Source: Vibrio spartinae (GTDB lineage: Bacteria > Pseudomonadota > Gammaproteobacteria > Enterobacterales > Vibrionaceae). From it: 64,000 nucleotides of DNA. The notes beneath the pieces are model-generated. The model was not told where the DNA came from and ran no database searches. It worked only from the letters and a program-made list of their open reading frames with translations. The stretch spans positions 3,835,001-3,899,000 of the forward strand of contig NZ_AP024907.1 in the NCBI RefSeq assembly GCF_024347135.1, written 5' to 3'. Positions 46,686 to 56,763 of the stretch are shown one piece after another (the first letter of the stretch is position 1; every line of letters starts with the position of its first letter). The translations under genes and the position numbers were made by a program.

Positions 46686-49600
46686 CAGTAAGCCTCCGTC
46701 AACTGGTTCTGTGCGATGTCGGACGATTGACTCTCTGGAGAGCCAGCACGGGTGAGCCGAAAGGTATGCTTGAATGACGAAACAAAAATGCGATCCGGTG
46801 CTGAGGGCATCAGCCTTTCCGGACCAGACTTATCCGCACTTGTCATCGCCTCAGCACGCTCTGAATGTGGTTTCTCTGCTGTATCGCTTAATGTCAGTTG
46901 CAGCGATGGCACGGCAACAATTCCATCAAATGTTGCCAGAAACCGCGTCACTGCCGTACAGCTTAAGCCATCACCAAGCTGATATTGCTGCTGTTCTGCA
47001 TCAATCCACGGTGACAGATAGAGATTCATCCCTTCATGCAGTGCATTCAACAAATCACTGGCATTGGTCGTCTCGCGGATCACCACCGTTGCAACCACTG
47101 ACACCGGCTCATACTGGAGGTTTGTCACTCGAACCTGAGTCATCGCTGATGTTCTTTGGGTCAGACTTACAATGATTTGTTGAATTTGGTCACGCGGGAC
47201 AACAGGCCGAAATGCATGAACGACTCGCGCCGACGGATATGACTGGACAACCCCTAAATGAATACAACCTGAAGCCTTTTCCTGAAGATGGCGGACATGA
47301 AACAAGGACGGATATATCTGTTTGGTCAGTAAGATATAATCCCAACCCGCAACCGCACGATCTTTGGTTTTCAGTCGTTGACTCACACGCTCCCGGAATA
47401 CCGGTTCAGACTCTTGCGCCCGTCCCCCGAAGGAAGCAAAAGGCTGAACCACACCGGCCAATGCTGGATTTTTGACTGCCGGCGCACTGATTTTCCCGGC
47501 AGCTAAAGCCGGGGGGGATCCCACAGGTAGCGTTATCGGTGCCTGCCGGATCACCTCGATGCCCTGTGTATTGCAATAAACACAGGCGACCCGACGCGCT
47601 GAAGCCTGTGTCATCAATAACCAGGCACATCCTTGGGTTATCGGGTCAACTTGCTCTGTTGCATCACTGGCTGTTTTGCCCTCTGCTTGAGGAAATTGAG
47701 GTGGGTTCAAAACCACGTTTTGCGGTAAATCGATCTGTACCAAGCCGGAACGAGTCAGTCCACAGGTTTGATCCAACAAGACCGACAGCGCCTCCCAACC
47801 ATTGTCCCCCCAATAATATAAACTCACTTCACTTCGCTGTGGTTCACGAGATTGCGACTCACGACTGAGATCCTGAGCCAATTCAATCAGCAAGTTTACC
47901 CGGCATGGTCGTACAACGTCGGTCAACTGAATATACAGACTATTGGCCGGACGGCTGACACCACTGTAGAGCGCCAGCCCCTGAGACGTTCTCTCTGGAC
48001 TCGGAACTGGTTGCAATCTCACATGGCGCAGATCAAGGCTCGGATGCGCCTGACCGGACTGACAACAAAAATAGGGATACGTTGCCAGTGCCCCGATATG
48101 TAGCAACGTCAGTGTCCCATGCCCTTGTTCTTTGTCGGCTGGCGCTGCTGGGTCGGTAAAATCGAATGATTGTGTGGCCTGATAACTTAATGTCGCCTGT
48201 TGTGCCTTCACCCCCCATGGTAAGGGGGGGAGCGGTTGTACCTTGCCCAACGATTTCATCCCGACCAAATGTCCCAATCCGCGCAGAATTTTCACAACCG
48301 GACCGAGTAACCCGGCCCCGTTCATGAGCACCTTTGCGTTCTCTAAACTGGTCGCAGACACCAGCTGCGCATAAATTGCATGACCGAATCCATCGGCTGG
48401 GGCGATCAGGGTCATGCGTAGCTGAGGTTGTCCGGTGAGCGGCGACTCAAGACATCGCTGCGGTTCGGAAAAAGAGAATTGATAGTGGGTTCCCAAGGCA
48501 TTCTCTGCAACCGTTTTGCGTTTATGCCTCCCCCACTGCTGCGCAAATAAACCATCGTGTTGCTGCACGATCGGCTGAGGAGGAGAAGGTTGTCGGTGCC
48601 ACAAACGTTGCCACCAATGCCGATTCGGTGACGAGGGCTGCGCATCGGTTGCTTCATCGTTATCGGAGACAGCCGAGATCTGTGCTGACGCAGGCTGCCA
48701 GCCATTGGCCGTATAGACTTGCCACGCGATCCGAAAAGCGGTGTTACACCATGTCTGTTTCGCGCCGCCCTGATGGTAGAGGAAGGCGTTATATGCTGAA
48801 AAATAAACACTAAAATCAGCTGGTATGTTCTCCCACGATAATGTCAAATCAAGCTGAGTGAGCGGCTTATCGACAATTTCCGCATCACGAATATAACAGT
48901 GACTACCGACCTCCGGGATAGCCCCGAGAATCGGCATCGGCTTGCCCGGCACTAACGGACCGTTATCACTGAGCAGAGAGAACGAATCACTCTGCGTCAC
49001 GGAGACCTGCATATCGAGGGTCAACAAACGGGGAACCGAGCGTAAATCGAGAGACTCCGGGAGCATCATCCGACAATAAGGCAGAATGGCCTCATAACCG
49101 CCCGGAGGCTGACTAAAAGCTTCAACCGCAGGCTCGTCAGATTGCAATGTGATCGTCAATCGGAGCTGATGTCCGGTCTCCCCTTGTGTCCACCGGACAT
49201 CGGGAGCCTGAAACCATCCCTTTTTACCACTGAACCAACTCGTTGCTCCCTGCCACGATTCGGCATTGACGGGCTGATCGAGTGAGAAAGTTATCGTCAG
49301 CACCCGAATACCGCTTTTCAATACCAACATCGGGCTTGCCAGCACAAATCCCTGTTGAACCGTTTGGGTTGGTTGTCCGCCAAACCAATCACAGGCCAAT
49401 ACTTGTTGGGTACTATCGTGCCGAATCTTGCGAGTATCGGGTAATTGTTCGAGATATTGCCGCCGGCTGACTGAATCGTGTTGCTGTGTCTCATTTGACG
49501 GAAGCTCATCGCCCACCAGACGATAACTGCTGCTGAACAGTTGTCCCAGTTGTGCCGTATTCACCTCACAGGGACGAATTGATGCAAACAGAATTGGCGT

Positions 49601-50584
49601 ATTATCTGCATAACGTCCCCCAGTGAATCGGGTTCCGGCCGGTAATGTCAGGCTGGTATGCCCCGGTGCCAACGTCAGGCAAAGGTAGGCCCGATCCGGC
49701 AGCACACCTCTCGCCTGCTGGTGCAAAATATCCCGATAGTAGAATTGCAGATGTTGCTGACTGTACTGATTCAAGCCCTGTTGGGAAAACATCAGTAAGC
49801 GATGGAATGCCATCAGCAGTGCCGTATCCGGAAAATCACAGGGTTGCTCACTCAACTGTTCAAAGGCCTGACGGGCTGAAGTAATCACTTGCACGTAGCA
49901 GGAAAAAACCTGTTGATAGAGCTGCTCCAGCAAATCCATTGCTTCAGGCACGGAGCCAAATTGTGTATTAATGCCGGCAGACGATTTCCATAAAGGTAAC
50001 CAATGACGAAAGGCTTGCGCAGCCATCGGTGTCACACATGACTTCATCGTGGCTGCCAGATAATTTTGGGCCGCAACACGCTGCGACAATGCCGGTGCAA
50101 GTGAATACCGAATTTTCTGTTCGAGAAACTGACGCAGATGATAATCCTTTTCCCCCGCCGACATCACGGTCATCCAGCCTTCGAGTGACTCAAACATTTT
50201 ATCCAACAGACTCAACAACTGACAGACCGTGTTCCGCACGCGTTCAGGCCAATCGGGCGATGCTGATGCACCAACGCCTTCCGGTTGCGACATCTGCTGT
50301 CTGATCAAATGAAAAGACGGCTGAACACGACTGAAATGAGCATCGAGCTGCTGATAGGAGGTTTTACTGATCACGGCCAACAAAATCACGGGGTCTTTGA
50401 GAACAAAAGCACGCCAGTTACCAGCCGGCTGATTGTGCTCATCGTAGAACACAATTAGCTCTGCAAGTGAGGCGATAAAGGCCAGCCGATCCCTAAGATT
50501 CCGGTCATCAACCAGAATACGATTGGGGTCAAGTCTGGCACTGATATCACGTAACAGTGCATCGGTATCAACGTGGCTCTGCAC
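46685..50584 (-). CDS. eCIS baseplate J-like protein (Afp11/gp6-like)
   Basis: A 1299-residue baseplate wedge protein. The C-terminal third has the baseplate J features: FGGRAQESEPVFRERVSQRLKTKDRAVAGWDYILL, followed by a repeated strand domain (VTNLQYEPVSVVATVVI). The N-terminal two thirds are a large beta-rich insertion typical of eCIS Afp11. Translation starts at a GTG inside the end of the gp25 gene (17-base overlap) with GGTGGG upstream. It sits between gp25 and Afp12-like genes, as in other eCIS operons. Confidence 0.88.
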   Translation of the reverse strand: MQSHVDTDALLRDISARLDPNRILVDDRNLRDRLAFIASLAELIVFYDEHNQPAGNWRAFVLKDPVILLAVISKTSYQQLDAHFSRVQPSFHLIRQQMSQPEGVGASASPDWPERVRNTVCQLLSLLDKMFESLEGWMTVMSAGEKDYHLRQFLEQKIRYSLAPALSQRVAAQNYLAATMKSCVTPMAAQAFRHWLPLWKSSAGINTQFGSVPEAMDLLEQLYQQVFSCYVQVITSARQAFEQLSEQPCDFPDTALLMAFHRLLMFSQQGLNQYSQQHLQFYYRDILHQQARGVLPDRAYLCLTLAPGHTSLTLPAGTRFTGGRYADNTPILFASIRPCEVNTAQLGQLFSSSYRLVGDELPSNETQQHDSVSRRQYLEQLPDTRKIRHDSTQQVLACDWFGGQPTQTVQQGFVLASPMLVLKSGIRVLTITFSLDQPVNAESWQGATSWFSGKKGWFQAPDVRWTQGETGHQLRLTITLQSDEPAVEAFSQPPGGYEAILPYCRMMLPESLDLRSVPRLLTLDMQVSVTQSDSFSLLSDNGPLVPGKPMPILGAIPEVGSHCYIRDAEIVDKPLTQLDLTLSWENIPADFSVYFSAYNAFLYHQGGAKQTWCNTAFRIAWQVYTANGWQPASAQISAVSDNDEATDAQPSSPNRHWWQRLWHRQPSPPQPIVQQHDGLFAQQWGRHKRKTVAENALGTHYQFSFSEPQRCLESPLTGQPQLRMTLIAPADGFGHAIYAQLVSATSLENAKVLMNGAGLLGPVVKILRGLGHLVGMKSLGKVQPLPPLPWGVKAQQATLSYQATQSFDFTDPAAPADKEQGHGTLTLLHIGALATYPYFCCQSGQAHPSLDLRHVRLQPVPSPERTSQGLALYSGVSRPANSLYIQLTDVVRPCRVNLLIELAQDLSRESQSREPQRSEVSLYYWGDNGWEALSVLLDQTCGLTRSGLVQIDLPQNVVLNPPQFPQAEGKTASDATEQVDPITQGCAWLLMTQASARRVACVYCNTQGIEVIRQAPITLPVGSPPALAAGKISAPAVKNPALAGVVQPFASFGGRAQESEPVFRERVSQRLKTKDRAVAGWDYILLTKQIYPSLFHVRHLQEKASGCIHLGVVQSYPSARVVHAFRPVVPRDQIQQIIVSLTQRTSAMTQVRVTNLQYEPVSVVATVVIRETTNASDLLNALHEGMNLYLSPWIDAEQQQYQLGDGLSCTAVTRFLATFDGIVAVPSLQLTLSDTAEKPHSERAEAMTSADKSGPERLMPSAPDRIFVSSFKHTFRLTRAGSPESQSSDIAQNQLTEAY

Positions 50585-51005
50585 CGTTCGGTCCCACCGT
50601 TAAATTAGTTCCTTCGAGTAAGGAAAACGGAAAAACATGATTATGCCGGGTATTGGTTTGGCGGATGGTGTAATCCACCTGAATCACGACCAGTTCATCG
50701 GATTCCGCCAGATAGAGCACCTCAACTTGATCGACATGGATTCTCGGCTCATCGTGGAGCAGTGTTTGTCTGACGGACAGAGCAATCTCATCCTTCAGTG
50801 TCGCATCACGGTTACGAAACAGGAAATGATGCAAATCACTCCCAAAGTCAGGCAGTAGACTGCGTTCTCCCCGATAAGTCTGTAACACCAAATTAATCGA
50901 CTGATTAATATTGGCTTCACTCTCATTCATCATCACCTGATGGTTGCCGGCAGAAAACGCAGGGGGAAACTGCCATCCACGCCCGAGAAACTGATTCTTG
51001 TCCAT
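50568..51005 (-). CDS. eCIS baseplate protein gp25-like (Afp9)
   Basis: A 145-residue protein of the gp25/lysozyme-like baseplate family: FLGRGWQFPPAF at the N-terminus, INLVLQTYRGERSLLPDFGSDL in the middle, and a strand-rich C-terminus (ESDELVVIQVDYTIRQTNT). It forms the inner baseplate ring that starts sheath assembly. GGAGG lies six bases before the ATG, and the PAAR gene ends two bases upstream. Confidence 0.92.
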   Translation of the reverse strand: MDKNQFLGRGWQFPPAFSAGNHQVMMNESEANINQSINLVLQTYRGERSLLPDFGSDLHHFLFRNRDATLKDEIALSVRQTLLHDEPRIHVDQVEVLYLAESDELVVIQVDYTIRQTNTRHNHVFPFSLLEGTNLTVGPNGAEPR

Positions 51006-51007
51006 GA

Positions 51008-51307
51008 CTAGCCTCCGATCATCACGGTAAAATCGCCCAACACGATACTGCCGCCATGCGCGGTCGAATCACCGATCCGGGCAGCCGGCATCCCACCGAT
51101 TAAAACCGTCGCTGAACCCGCGACAATCGTATCCGGTGGCCCGACACACACCAGCATGTCACCAATACGTGCAGCCGGCAGACCGCCGATCAGGACCGTT
51201 GGACATCCCGGTCCGGTGATTGGCCCACCGACATGAGGCACCGGCGGAATACCGGGGGTCACCATCGGGCATTGATGAAAATCCGTCAATCTTGCTGCAG
51301 GTGGCAT
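51008..51307 (-). CDS. PAAR-repeat spike tip protein (Afp10-like)
   Basis: A 99-residue PAAR protein with three repeats of the PAAR kind (PPAARLTDFHQCPM, GGLPAARIGDMLVCVGPPD, GGMPAARIGDSTAHGG). His and Cys residues suit zinc binding at the cone apex. It caps the VgrG-like spike and pierces the target membrane. It lies between VgrG and gp25 genes. Confidence 0.95.
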   Translation of the reverse strand: MPPAARLTDFHQCPMVTPGIPPVPHVGGPITGPGCPTVLIGGLPAARIGDMLVCVGPPDTIVAGSATVLIGGMPAARIGDSTAHGGSIVLGDFTVMIGG

Positions 51308-51394
51308 GGTTTACTCCTTGTGAATCATGTTGTTCTTGAGAATGACGATTGAACAGTGCCATCCGTTAATCAGAACTACCGTTGTTTCGGGCCA

Positions 51395-53182
51395 TTAGTT
51401 GATCATGACAATACCGCCTTTCAGCGTCAGCTCTGCGCCTCCCTGAACCTCTGCCGTCGCACTCCCTTTGGCGCTGAATTGCATATCAGCACTGGCATTG
51501 ACGTTCATCCCGGATACTTTGACATCCCCTGCCGATGCTTCGATAGCAACTCCGGTTTGTCCTTTAATCGTGACATTCTGATCCGCCTGAATGGTAATAC
51601 TGGCCGGGCTTTTCATCTCTATCCCGGCCGAGGACATCACCAGTGAATTGCTGTTCTGATCCTGAATCGAGATTTTCTGGTCTTGATCACTGAGCGTGAT
51701 GACATTGTTGTTTTTGGTGGTAATCGTCATGACACTATTCTGGTCATCAAACACAATGCGTAGCTCACTTTTCGTCACAATCGCTTTCTTCGAGTTCTCC
51801 GAATCTGGGGACAGCTCGCTGTATGGTTTACGGTTCTCACTGTACACACTGCCCAGAATGACCGGAAAACGCGGATCCTGATTGAGAAAACCGACCATGA
51901 CTTCATCCCCGATTTCCGGCAAAAAGAACGCGCCAAACCCGCTACTGGCGTAGAAATTCGTCAGGCGCGCCCACAAACCTTTCCCGTTATCATTGAATAA
52001 CGGTAGCTCGATCAGCACCCGATAAGCATTGTCCGGATCCTGATCGATTTGTTTCACGGTGGCATTGAACAGCCCGTCAATACCCGGCAGCAGACCGGCA
52101 GCCGGCGGAGCCATTACGTCATGCTCTTGCACAAACCAGAAAGGGGAAAGCCCGACATCAGCCGTGGTAAACCAGTTCCCGTCGGAATAGTCGTGTTCAA
52201 CACCAGAAACAAAATGGTCACCGTCAAAACGACTTCCCATACCGTCGAGGGTCAGATAATGACCGACGGAGACGCTGGCATCGCCCTGAAAACGCACTTC
52301 TCCGGTAATTTTCGCCAGTTCGCTTTTCAGCATCTGGGCTTTGGCCCACTGAGTCAGGTTATCTTCAGCAACTGCGGCCGTGGTCTGTAACTCAAAGTCC
52401 GTCAACCCCATCACGTCCGATAACGTTTTACTACTGAGATTTCCCGGTCCGCTCAGATTATTACCGGCCGACTCAGAGACCAGTTTTTGGTTTTTATAAT
52501 CCCAGGCCGTAGACTTGACGTTTGCCAGTTGGGTAACCGCATCCAACTGTGCATTGAAGTGGTAGAGATTGTCGCCATAAGTCACGGTGAGAACGGCGCT
52601 GGTTTGTGCCGTCGGGGAGAAAACCGAGACTTTGCCACTATCAGTCGATACGACTAGGCTGTTCACCTCAGCCCGGCTCAGCAGAAAATCCCAGTCACTG
52701 GTGTAGTATTGAACCAACTCAGGCTGCGTTGCTGATGTGCTGGTCACATCAGCACTCAATCCGCTGTATTGTCCGATCAACGTTGACATTACGTCGCTGT
52801 CGGTCTGATTCTGATAGGCTGAACTCTTGCGCCCAACGGTCATCTGAATGGCCTTATCCCGACACTCAACCTGTAATATCGGTCCCCCTCCCGGATTCAC
52901 ATGGAGTGACTGCTTGGTCACAATACCGGAGAAAACTTTGTTATTAGTGCCTTCATAACCGAGGTTAATCACGATCTCAGCTCCGGGGACAAACGTATCC
53001 GATGCACTGATCTGAAAGGTTTCTGCAGAAGGGTTACCATCGAGTATTTCTAACGTTGCCCGACCAATGCGGTTCAGATGTTGCTGCACCTGAATACGAT
53101 GCACCTGATAATCACCGGGGATGGTACTGCCATTGGCTGTGATTTCCATGGTCGCCACCGCACCATTTGATTCACTGCTCAT
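51395..53182 (-). CDS. eCIS spike protein, VgrG-like (Afp8)
   Basis: A 595-residue spike protein combining gp27-like domains (about 1-370) with a gp5-like OB domain (about 375-470: ELPLFNDNGKGLWARL, GFFLPEIGDEVMVGFLNQDP pattern) and a C-terminal triple-stranded beta-helix of short repeats (IQADQNVTIKGQTGVAIEAS). It forms the trimeric central spike on which the tube is built. Its ATG overlaps the stop of the LysM gene. No extra C-terminal toxin domain is present. Confidence 0.95.
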   Translation of the reverse strand: MSSESNGAVATMEITANGSTIPGDYQVHRIQVQQHLNRIGRATLEILDGNPSAETFQISASDTFVPGAEIVINLGYEGTNNKVFSGIVTKQSLHVNPGGGPILQVECRDKAIQMTVGRKSSAYQNQTDSDVMSTLIGQYSGLSADVTSTSATQPELVQYYTSDWDFLLSRAEVNSLVVSTDSGKVSVFSPTAQTSAVLTVTYGDNLYHFNAQLDAVTQLANVKSTAWDYKNQKLVSESAGNNLSGPGNLSSKTLSDVMGLTDFELQTTAAVAEDNLTQWAKAQMLKSELAKITGEVRFQGDASVSVGHYLTLDGMGSRFDGDHFVSGVEHDYSDGNWFTTADVGLSPFWFVQEHDVMAPPAAGLLPGIDGLFNATVKQIDQDPDNAYRVLIELPLFNDNGKGLWARLTNFYASSGFGAFFLPEIGDEVMVGFLNQDPRFPVILGSVYSENRKPYSELSPDSENSKKAIVTKSELRIVFDDQNSVMTITTKNNNVITLSDQDQKISIQDQNSNSLVMSSAGIEMKSPASITIQADQNVTIKGQTGVAIEASAGDVKVSGMNVNASADMQFSAKGSATAEVQGGAELTLKGGIVMIN

Positions 53183-53853
53183 CAGTCACCTCCGCGTTTT
53201 AAAGGCGGCACCACGATCTGGCTTCCGGCTGAGAGATGGCGAAATTTATCCAGTTGGTTAAACGCTGCCAGCTGCACATAGAGGTTCGGACGACGATAAA
53301 CCTGTTGGCTGATTTGCGGTAGGCTGTCGCCATCGACGACTGACACCAAATGCGTCAGATCCGGTGACTGTTTATCTTCTTCCTGCGCAGCGGTAGCCGG
53401 GTCGAGGTAAGAAGTAAAATGCAAAGAGATTTTAGCCCGCAGCGCTGTACCATCTGGTTTGAAATAGGTATAGCTGGTATCCATGCCCGTCAAGACACCT
53501 TTAAATGACAACCCCTGCCCCCAATAAACCGCAACATAGTTAGGACGGTGAATACTACCCTGATAGTCATAGACAACATTTTTGAGCTGTTTGATTTCCT
53601 TCGGCATATTCGTCCGGGAACTATCCACCACACCACTACAGTCAATCACCAGATCGAAACTTAACCGCTCTCCCGGTGTTGAGCGGTATTTCGGTGAGCT
53701 TTTCCCGGCATCGGGAGCCTGCTCATCGTTATAATTTACGCCCCGATCAATCTTGAGCGATTCCGGATTCAGCATCACCACGTATTCCCCCGCTTTGCTA
53801 GAGAATTTTTCGTCGCTGTAGGCAACTATCCGCATTTTCTTCAATCCACTCAT
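53182..53853 (-). CDS. eCIS baseplate hub protein with LysM domain (Afp7)
   Basis: A 223-residue protein. Residues 1-160 form the contractile-system hub domain (MLNPESLKIDRGVNYNDEQ, FDLVIDCSGVV), and residues about 170-218 a LysM domain (LVSVVDGDSLPQISQQVYRR, ending SAGSQIVVPPLKRG). In phage T4 terms it corresponds to gp53, which clamps the baseplate wedge to the hub. The start has GGCGG upstream, and the stop overlaps the spike gene start. Confidence 0.92.
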   Translation of the reverse strand: MSGLKKMRIVAYSDEKFSSKAGEYVVMLNPESLKIDRGVNYNDEQAPDAGKSSPKYRSTPGERLSFDLVIDCSGVVDSSRTNMPKEIKQLKNVVYDYQGSIHRPNYVAVYWGQGLSFKGVLTGMDTSYTYFKPDGTALRAKISLHFTSYLDPATAAQEEDKQSPDLTHLVSVVDGDSLPQISQQVYRRPNLYVQLAAFNQLDKFRHLSAGSQIVVPPLKRGGD

Positions 53854-53895
53854 TCATCCGCCTCTGTGTTGTCCGGTTCCTTCATCTGGCTGGCT

Positions 53896-54066
53896 TCACC
53901 GTTCCAATGGCGAGTTGCGGGCGCGGTGGCGCAGCTGCTTCAGACACTCCTGAATGATTTGCTGTTTCAGCGCGTTCAACTGCTGTTCATTCAGGGTGTC
54001 CTGTTTCGATTCCGGCTGGCTCTGAATCTCAGTTTTGATGACCAATTCTCGTATTTCTACTGGCAT
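53896..54066 (-). CDS. DUF5908 small eCIS protein (Afp6-like position)
   Basis: A 56-residue protein starting MPVEIRELVIKTEIQ, the N-terminal signature of DUF5908, followed by a helix LNEQQLNALKQQIIQECLKQL and a basic end. AAGGAG lies seven bases before the ATG. Proteins of this family are coded next to tube genes in many eCIS loci; they may help tube or baseplate assembly. It is easily missed because of its size. It starts 11 bases after the upstream tube gene stop. Confidence 0.82.
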   Translation of the reverse strand: MPVEIRELVIKTEIQSQPESKQDTLNEQQLNALKQQIIQECLKQLRHRARNSPLER

Positions 54067-54077
54067 AGATATTCTCC

Positions 54078-54554
54078 TTAGCTAAATAAACCTATCTGTG
54101 ATTCCCGGCTGTCATCGATCTCGAAATATTGGTAAGCAAACTCCAGTGTTTCGATAAACACTTCGCCCTCCTGAGATTTCAGATCGCTGGCAGACCACTT
54201 CACCGGATAGGCGCAAACAAAACTCCAGCTCATGCTGACATCACCGTTTTCATTCAGTAACTGAACTTTGATGTCTTTGGTTTGAATCGCAGTCGCCAAT
54301 CCGTTATCCAGCGTATCTTTCACCCAATCAATCAGTGAGGATTCCGCGGAAGTGATCCCCCGTTTTAAAACCAGATTCTGAAACGTAGCGACGGTGGGAA
54401 GTCGGTACTTAAATCGATTTTCTCCACCGCATACCACATCTTCCGTACCCAGTTCTTTGCTGAGCCCCGACACTTCCTGAAAGGCAGCATCACTACTGCT
54501 CGTTCCGGGAACAGAAACCCGAAAATAAAAACTGGTCTGAAGGGAATCAGTCAT
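54078..54554 (-). CDS. eCIS inner tube protein 2 (Afp5-like, tube initiator)
   Basis: A 158-residue gp19-type tube protein: FYFRVSVPGTSSSDAAFQEVSGLSKEL at the N-terminus, LVLKRGITSAESSLIDWV in the middle, and a C-terminus FIETLEFAYQYFEI. As the second tube paralogue and nearer the baseplate genes, it probably forms the first ring linking the spike to the main tube. It lies between the main tube gene and the DUF5908 gene. Confidence 0.9.
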   Translation of the reverse strand: MTDSLQTSFYFRVSVPGTSSSDAAFQEVSGLSKELGTEDVVCGGENRFKYRLPTVATFQNLVLKRGITSAESSLIDWVKDTLDNGLATAIQTKDIKVQLLNENGDVSMSWSFVCAYPVKWSASDLKSQEGEVFIETLEFAYQYFEIDDSRESQIGLFS

Positions 54555-54595
54555 CGTGGTGCCATTCCGTATTCATCTCCTCATGAACGCTTTCT

Positions 54596-55060
54596 TTATG
54601 AACCATTCGTGACAATCAATTGCTCATGCGCAATTTCCAGCGTATCGACCGCAACTTCATTGGCATCCGATTTCAAGTCAGTCCCGGTGATTTTGGTCGG
54701 CCATGCATTATTCAGTTGCCACTGCATCGTTACCGCACCATTCTCATCAAGCAGTTTGATCAGCACGGTTCGCCGTTTAATGGTGTTCATTTTGATTTCG
54801 TCCATCCACTTCCAGAAGTTGTTGTCATTGACAAATACCCCTCGCTTCATGGTGACATTGTTGTATTTCGCGATACCCGGCATTTTAATAGTCGAGAATA
54901 ACGTGCTGTTACTGTGACGATATTCAATGACCTGTACTTCCTTATCCATCCCGGATACTTCCTGAAATGCGACACCTTTGAGTTCCGAGCCCAAATCAAC
55001 TTCGAACCGGAATTTCGGCATGGGCCATGTGCTGCCTTCTTTGCTGCCGTCATCTGCCAT
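54596..55060 (-). CDS. eCIS inner tube protein 1 (Afp1-like)
   Basis: A 154-residue tube protein of the gp19/Hcp fold: PKFRFEVDLGSELKGVAFQEVSGMDKEV, then VTMKRGVFVNDNNFWKWMDEI, and TLEIAHEQLIV at the end. It stacks in hexameric rings to form the main lumen, which carries cargo. GGGGAAA lies upstream of the ATG. A gap of 122 bases to the sheath gene may hold a processing site. Confidence 0.92.
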   Translation of the reverse strand: MADDGSKEGSTWPMPKFRFEVDLGSELKGVAFQEVSGMDKEVQVIEYRHSNSTLFSTIKMPGIAKYNNVTMKRGVFVNDNNFWKWMDEIKMNTIKRRTVLIKLLDENGAVTMQWQLNNAWPTKITGTDLKSDANEVAVDTLEIAHEQLIVTNGS

Positions 55061-55182
55061 GATATTTCCCCTTATATTTATTTAGTCCCGATCGGTTCAC
55101 TGACCGATCGATTCAATCACAAGCATTCAGTCATCAACCGTGTCTGCCGAAGCCGACATCAGTCGTACAAAGACAAAGTGGC

Positions 55183-56763
55183 TTAGCCAGACTTCGCCAT
55201 TTCCTGCTCAAAGGTGATCACAATAAATTCTGCCGGACGAACGACCGCAACAAGAACCGTCACTTTTAAAAATCCATTGAGAATATCTTCTGCGGTCATG
55301 GTTGAACCTAATCCGCAACTGACCTGAAAAGCATCGGATGCTTTGGCTCCTTGCAGACCGCCTTCTTTCCAGATATTGGTCAGAAAACTACCGATCTCAC
55401 TTTTCACCGCAGCCCACGTATTGGCAGTATTCGGTTCAAACACATAGGCACGGGCGGCTAATTTGACCGACTGCTCTAAGAACGTCATGGTGCGACGCAC
55501 GGAAACGTAGCGCCAGTCCTGACTATTGCCATCGAGCGTTCTTGCCCCCCACACCAAAATCCCCTGACCATTGAAAAAGCGAATCGCATTGATGGATTTG
55601 CCAGAAACCGCATCCACATTCAGATCTGCCTGCTGAGAATCAGTCAGACGAATCGGCAGATGGGCGGCACCGACAATGCTGGTATTTGCCGGGGCGTGCC
55701 AGACACCGTTCTCATTGTCATTGACGGTATAGACGCCTGCCATGCCGCCACTCGGCGGTAATATATTGGCATCGGACAACACATGTTTGATGATTTGACT
55801 GTAGGTTTTCGACGCATTCAGCAGTGCTGAATTCAGTTGCGAATGAGTCAGCGGATTGGCTGGCGGCTTCTCAATCATGCCAATAATTTTCTCAACGGCA
55901 GCATTCGGTGCAGCCGGTGGATTGAGCAATGCACCGAGCTGTTTGGTATCGCCACCGAACAGATTGGTAAAGTTGATATCGGCATTTTGCATAATCGTCG
56001 TGCCGATAAACGGATAGTAAGCAGCGCCAAACTTCAGTCCATTACTGCCGGTATTATTGCGAAATGTTTCGATATCGTTGGTATACATGATCGGATCAGG
56101 CGCGTTGCCGCCAATGATGTCAAACAGACAGACTGCGGTTTGCATCTCTTCCGCCTGTAATAACATGTTTTGCATCAAGGTACCGTTATTGTCCACGGAG
56201 AGCAGGGTTGCTTCCGGACAGATATACATCGTTGGTTCCTGCTCATTTTTCAGCAATGCCAATCCCCGTTTCAAATCGGCCAACTGGACATTCGGATTCA
56301 CAATCTGAGTACCGATCTCCCCCGGTTTACCACTGGGTTGACCATAAGTCCCCACTGAAACGATGTAACAGTCTCCGCCACCATTTTGAAAAAACAGGCG
56401 AATGCTGTTGTAGAGGTAATAAATGGTATTCGGATCCGGGACAATCGAATAATAGCTCCCGCTAATCATCAGGTAGTCCCCTTTGGCTGGCTGTTCTTTT
56501 TGCTCAACCAAATAGTATTCGGGACTGTATTGAGATGACGGGTCGGCCGGTGGTGCAGGATTCGGCTTCATGTAGATCGCTTGAAATTCAGCAAACGATG
56601 TGATTTTTTGCGGCCGGTTATAATAAGATTTCCCCTGATATTCAGCGGTCGGGGTATAGCCAATAAACGCAGGTACCGCAGTTGCCACCGGCACCACTGA
56701 ATTCGGAAATGCATTGACTTCATCAATGTATACTCCCGGTGTTTTTATATTGGAAGTTATCAT
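55183..56763 (-). CDS. eCIS contractile sheath protein (Afp2/3-like)
   Basis: A 526-residue sheath protein with the family opening KTPGVYIDEVNAFPNSVVPVATAVPAFIGYT and the C-terminal region RVTMFLEQS-like RRTMTFLEQSVKLAARAYVFEPN, ending PAEFIVITFEQEMAKSG. Only one sheath gene is present, where Afp has three. The start MITSNIK is preferred; the longer frame lacks homology. The sheath contracts to drive the tube into the target. Confidence 0.94.
   Translation of the reverse strand: MITSNIKTPGVYIDEVNAFPNSVVPVATAVPAFIGYTPTAEYQGKSYYNRPQKITSFAEFQAIYMKPNPAPPADPSSQYSPEYYLVEQKEQPAKGDYLMISGSYYSIVPDPNTIYYLYNSIRLFFQNGGGDCYIVSVGTYGQPSGKPGEIGTQIVNPNVQLADLKRGLALLKNEQEPTMYICPEATLLSVDNNGTLMQNMLLQAEEMQTAVCLFDIIGGNAPDPIMYTNDIETFRNNTGSNGLKFGAAYYPFIGTTIMQNADINFTNLFGGDTKQLGALLNPPAAPNAAVEKIIGMIEKPPANPLTHSQLNSALLNASKTYSQIIKHVLSDANILPPSGGMAGVYTVNDNENGVWHAPANTSIVGAAHLPIRLTDSQQADLNVDAVSGKSINAIRFFNGQGILVWGARTLDGNSQDWRYVSVRRTMTFLEQSVKLAARAYVFEPNTANTWAAVKSEIGSFLTNIWKEGGLQGAKASDAFQVSCGLGSTMTAEDILNGFLKVTVLVAVVRPAEFIVITFEQEMAKSG

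Noticed and set aside
50568..53853. Type VI secretion baseplate instead of eCIS
   Set aside because: The cluster has no TssJLM membrane complex, ClpV or TssB/C pair, and instead has DUF4255, LysM-gp53, DUF5908 and an AAA+ ATPase of eCIS type.
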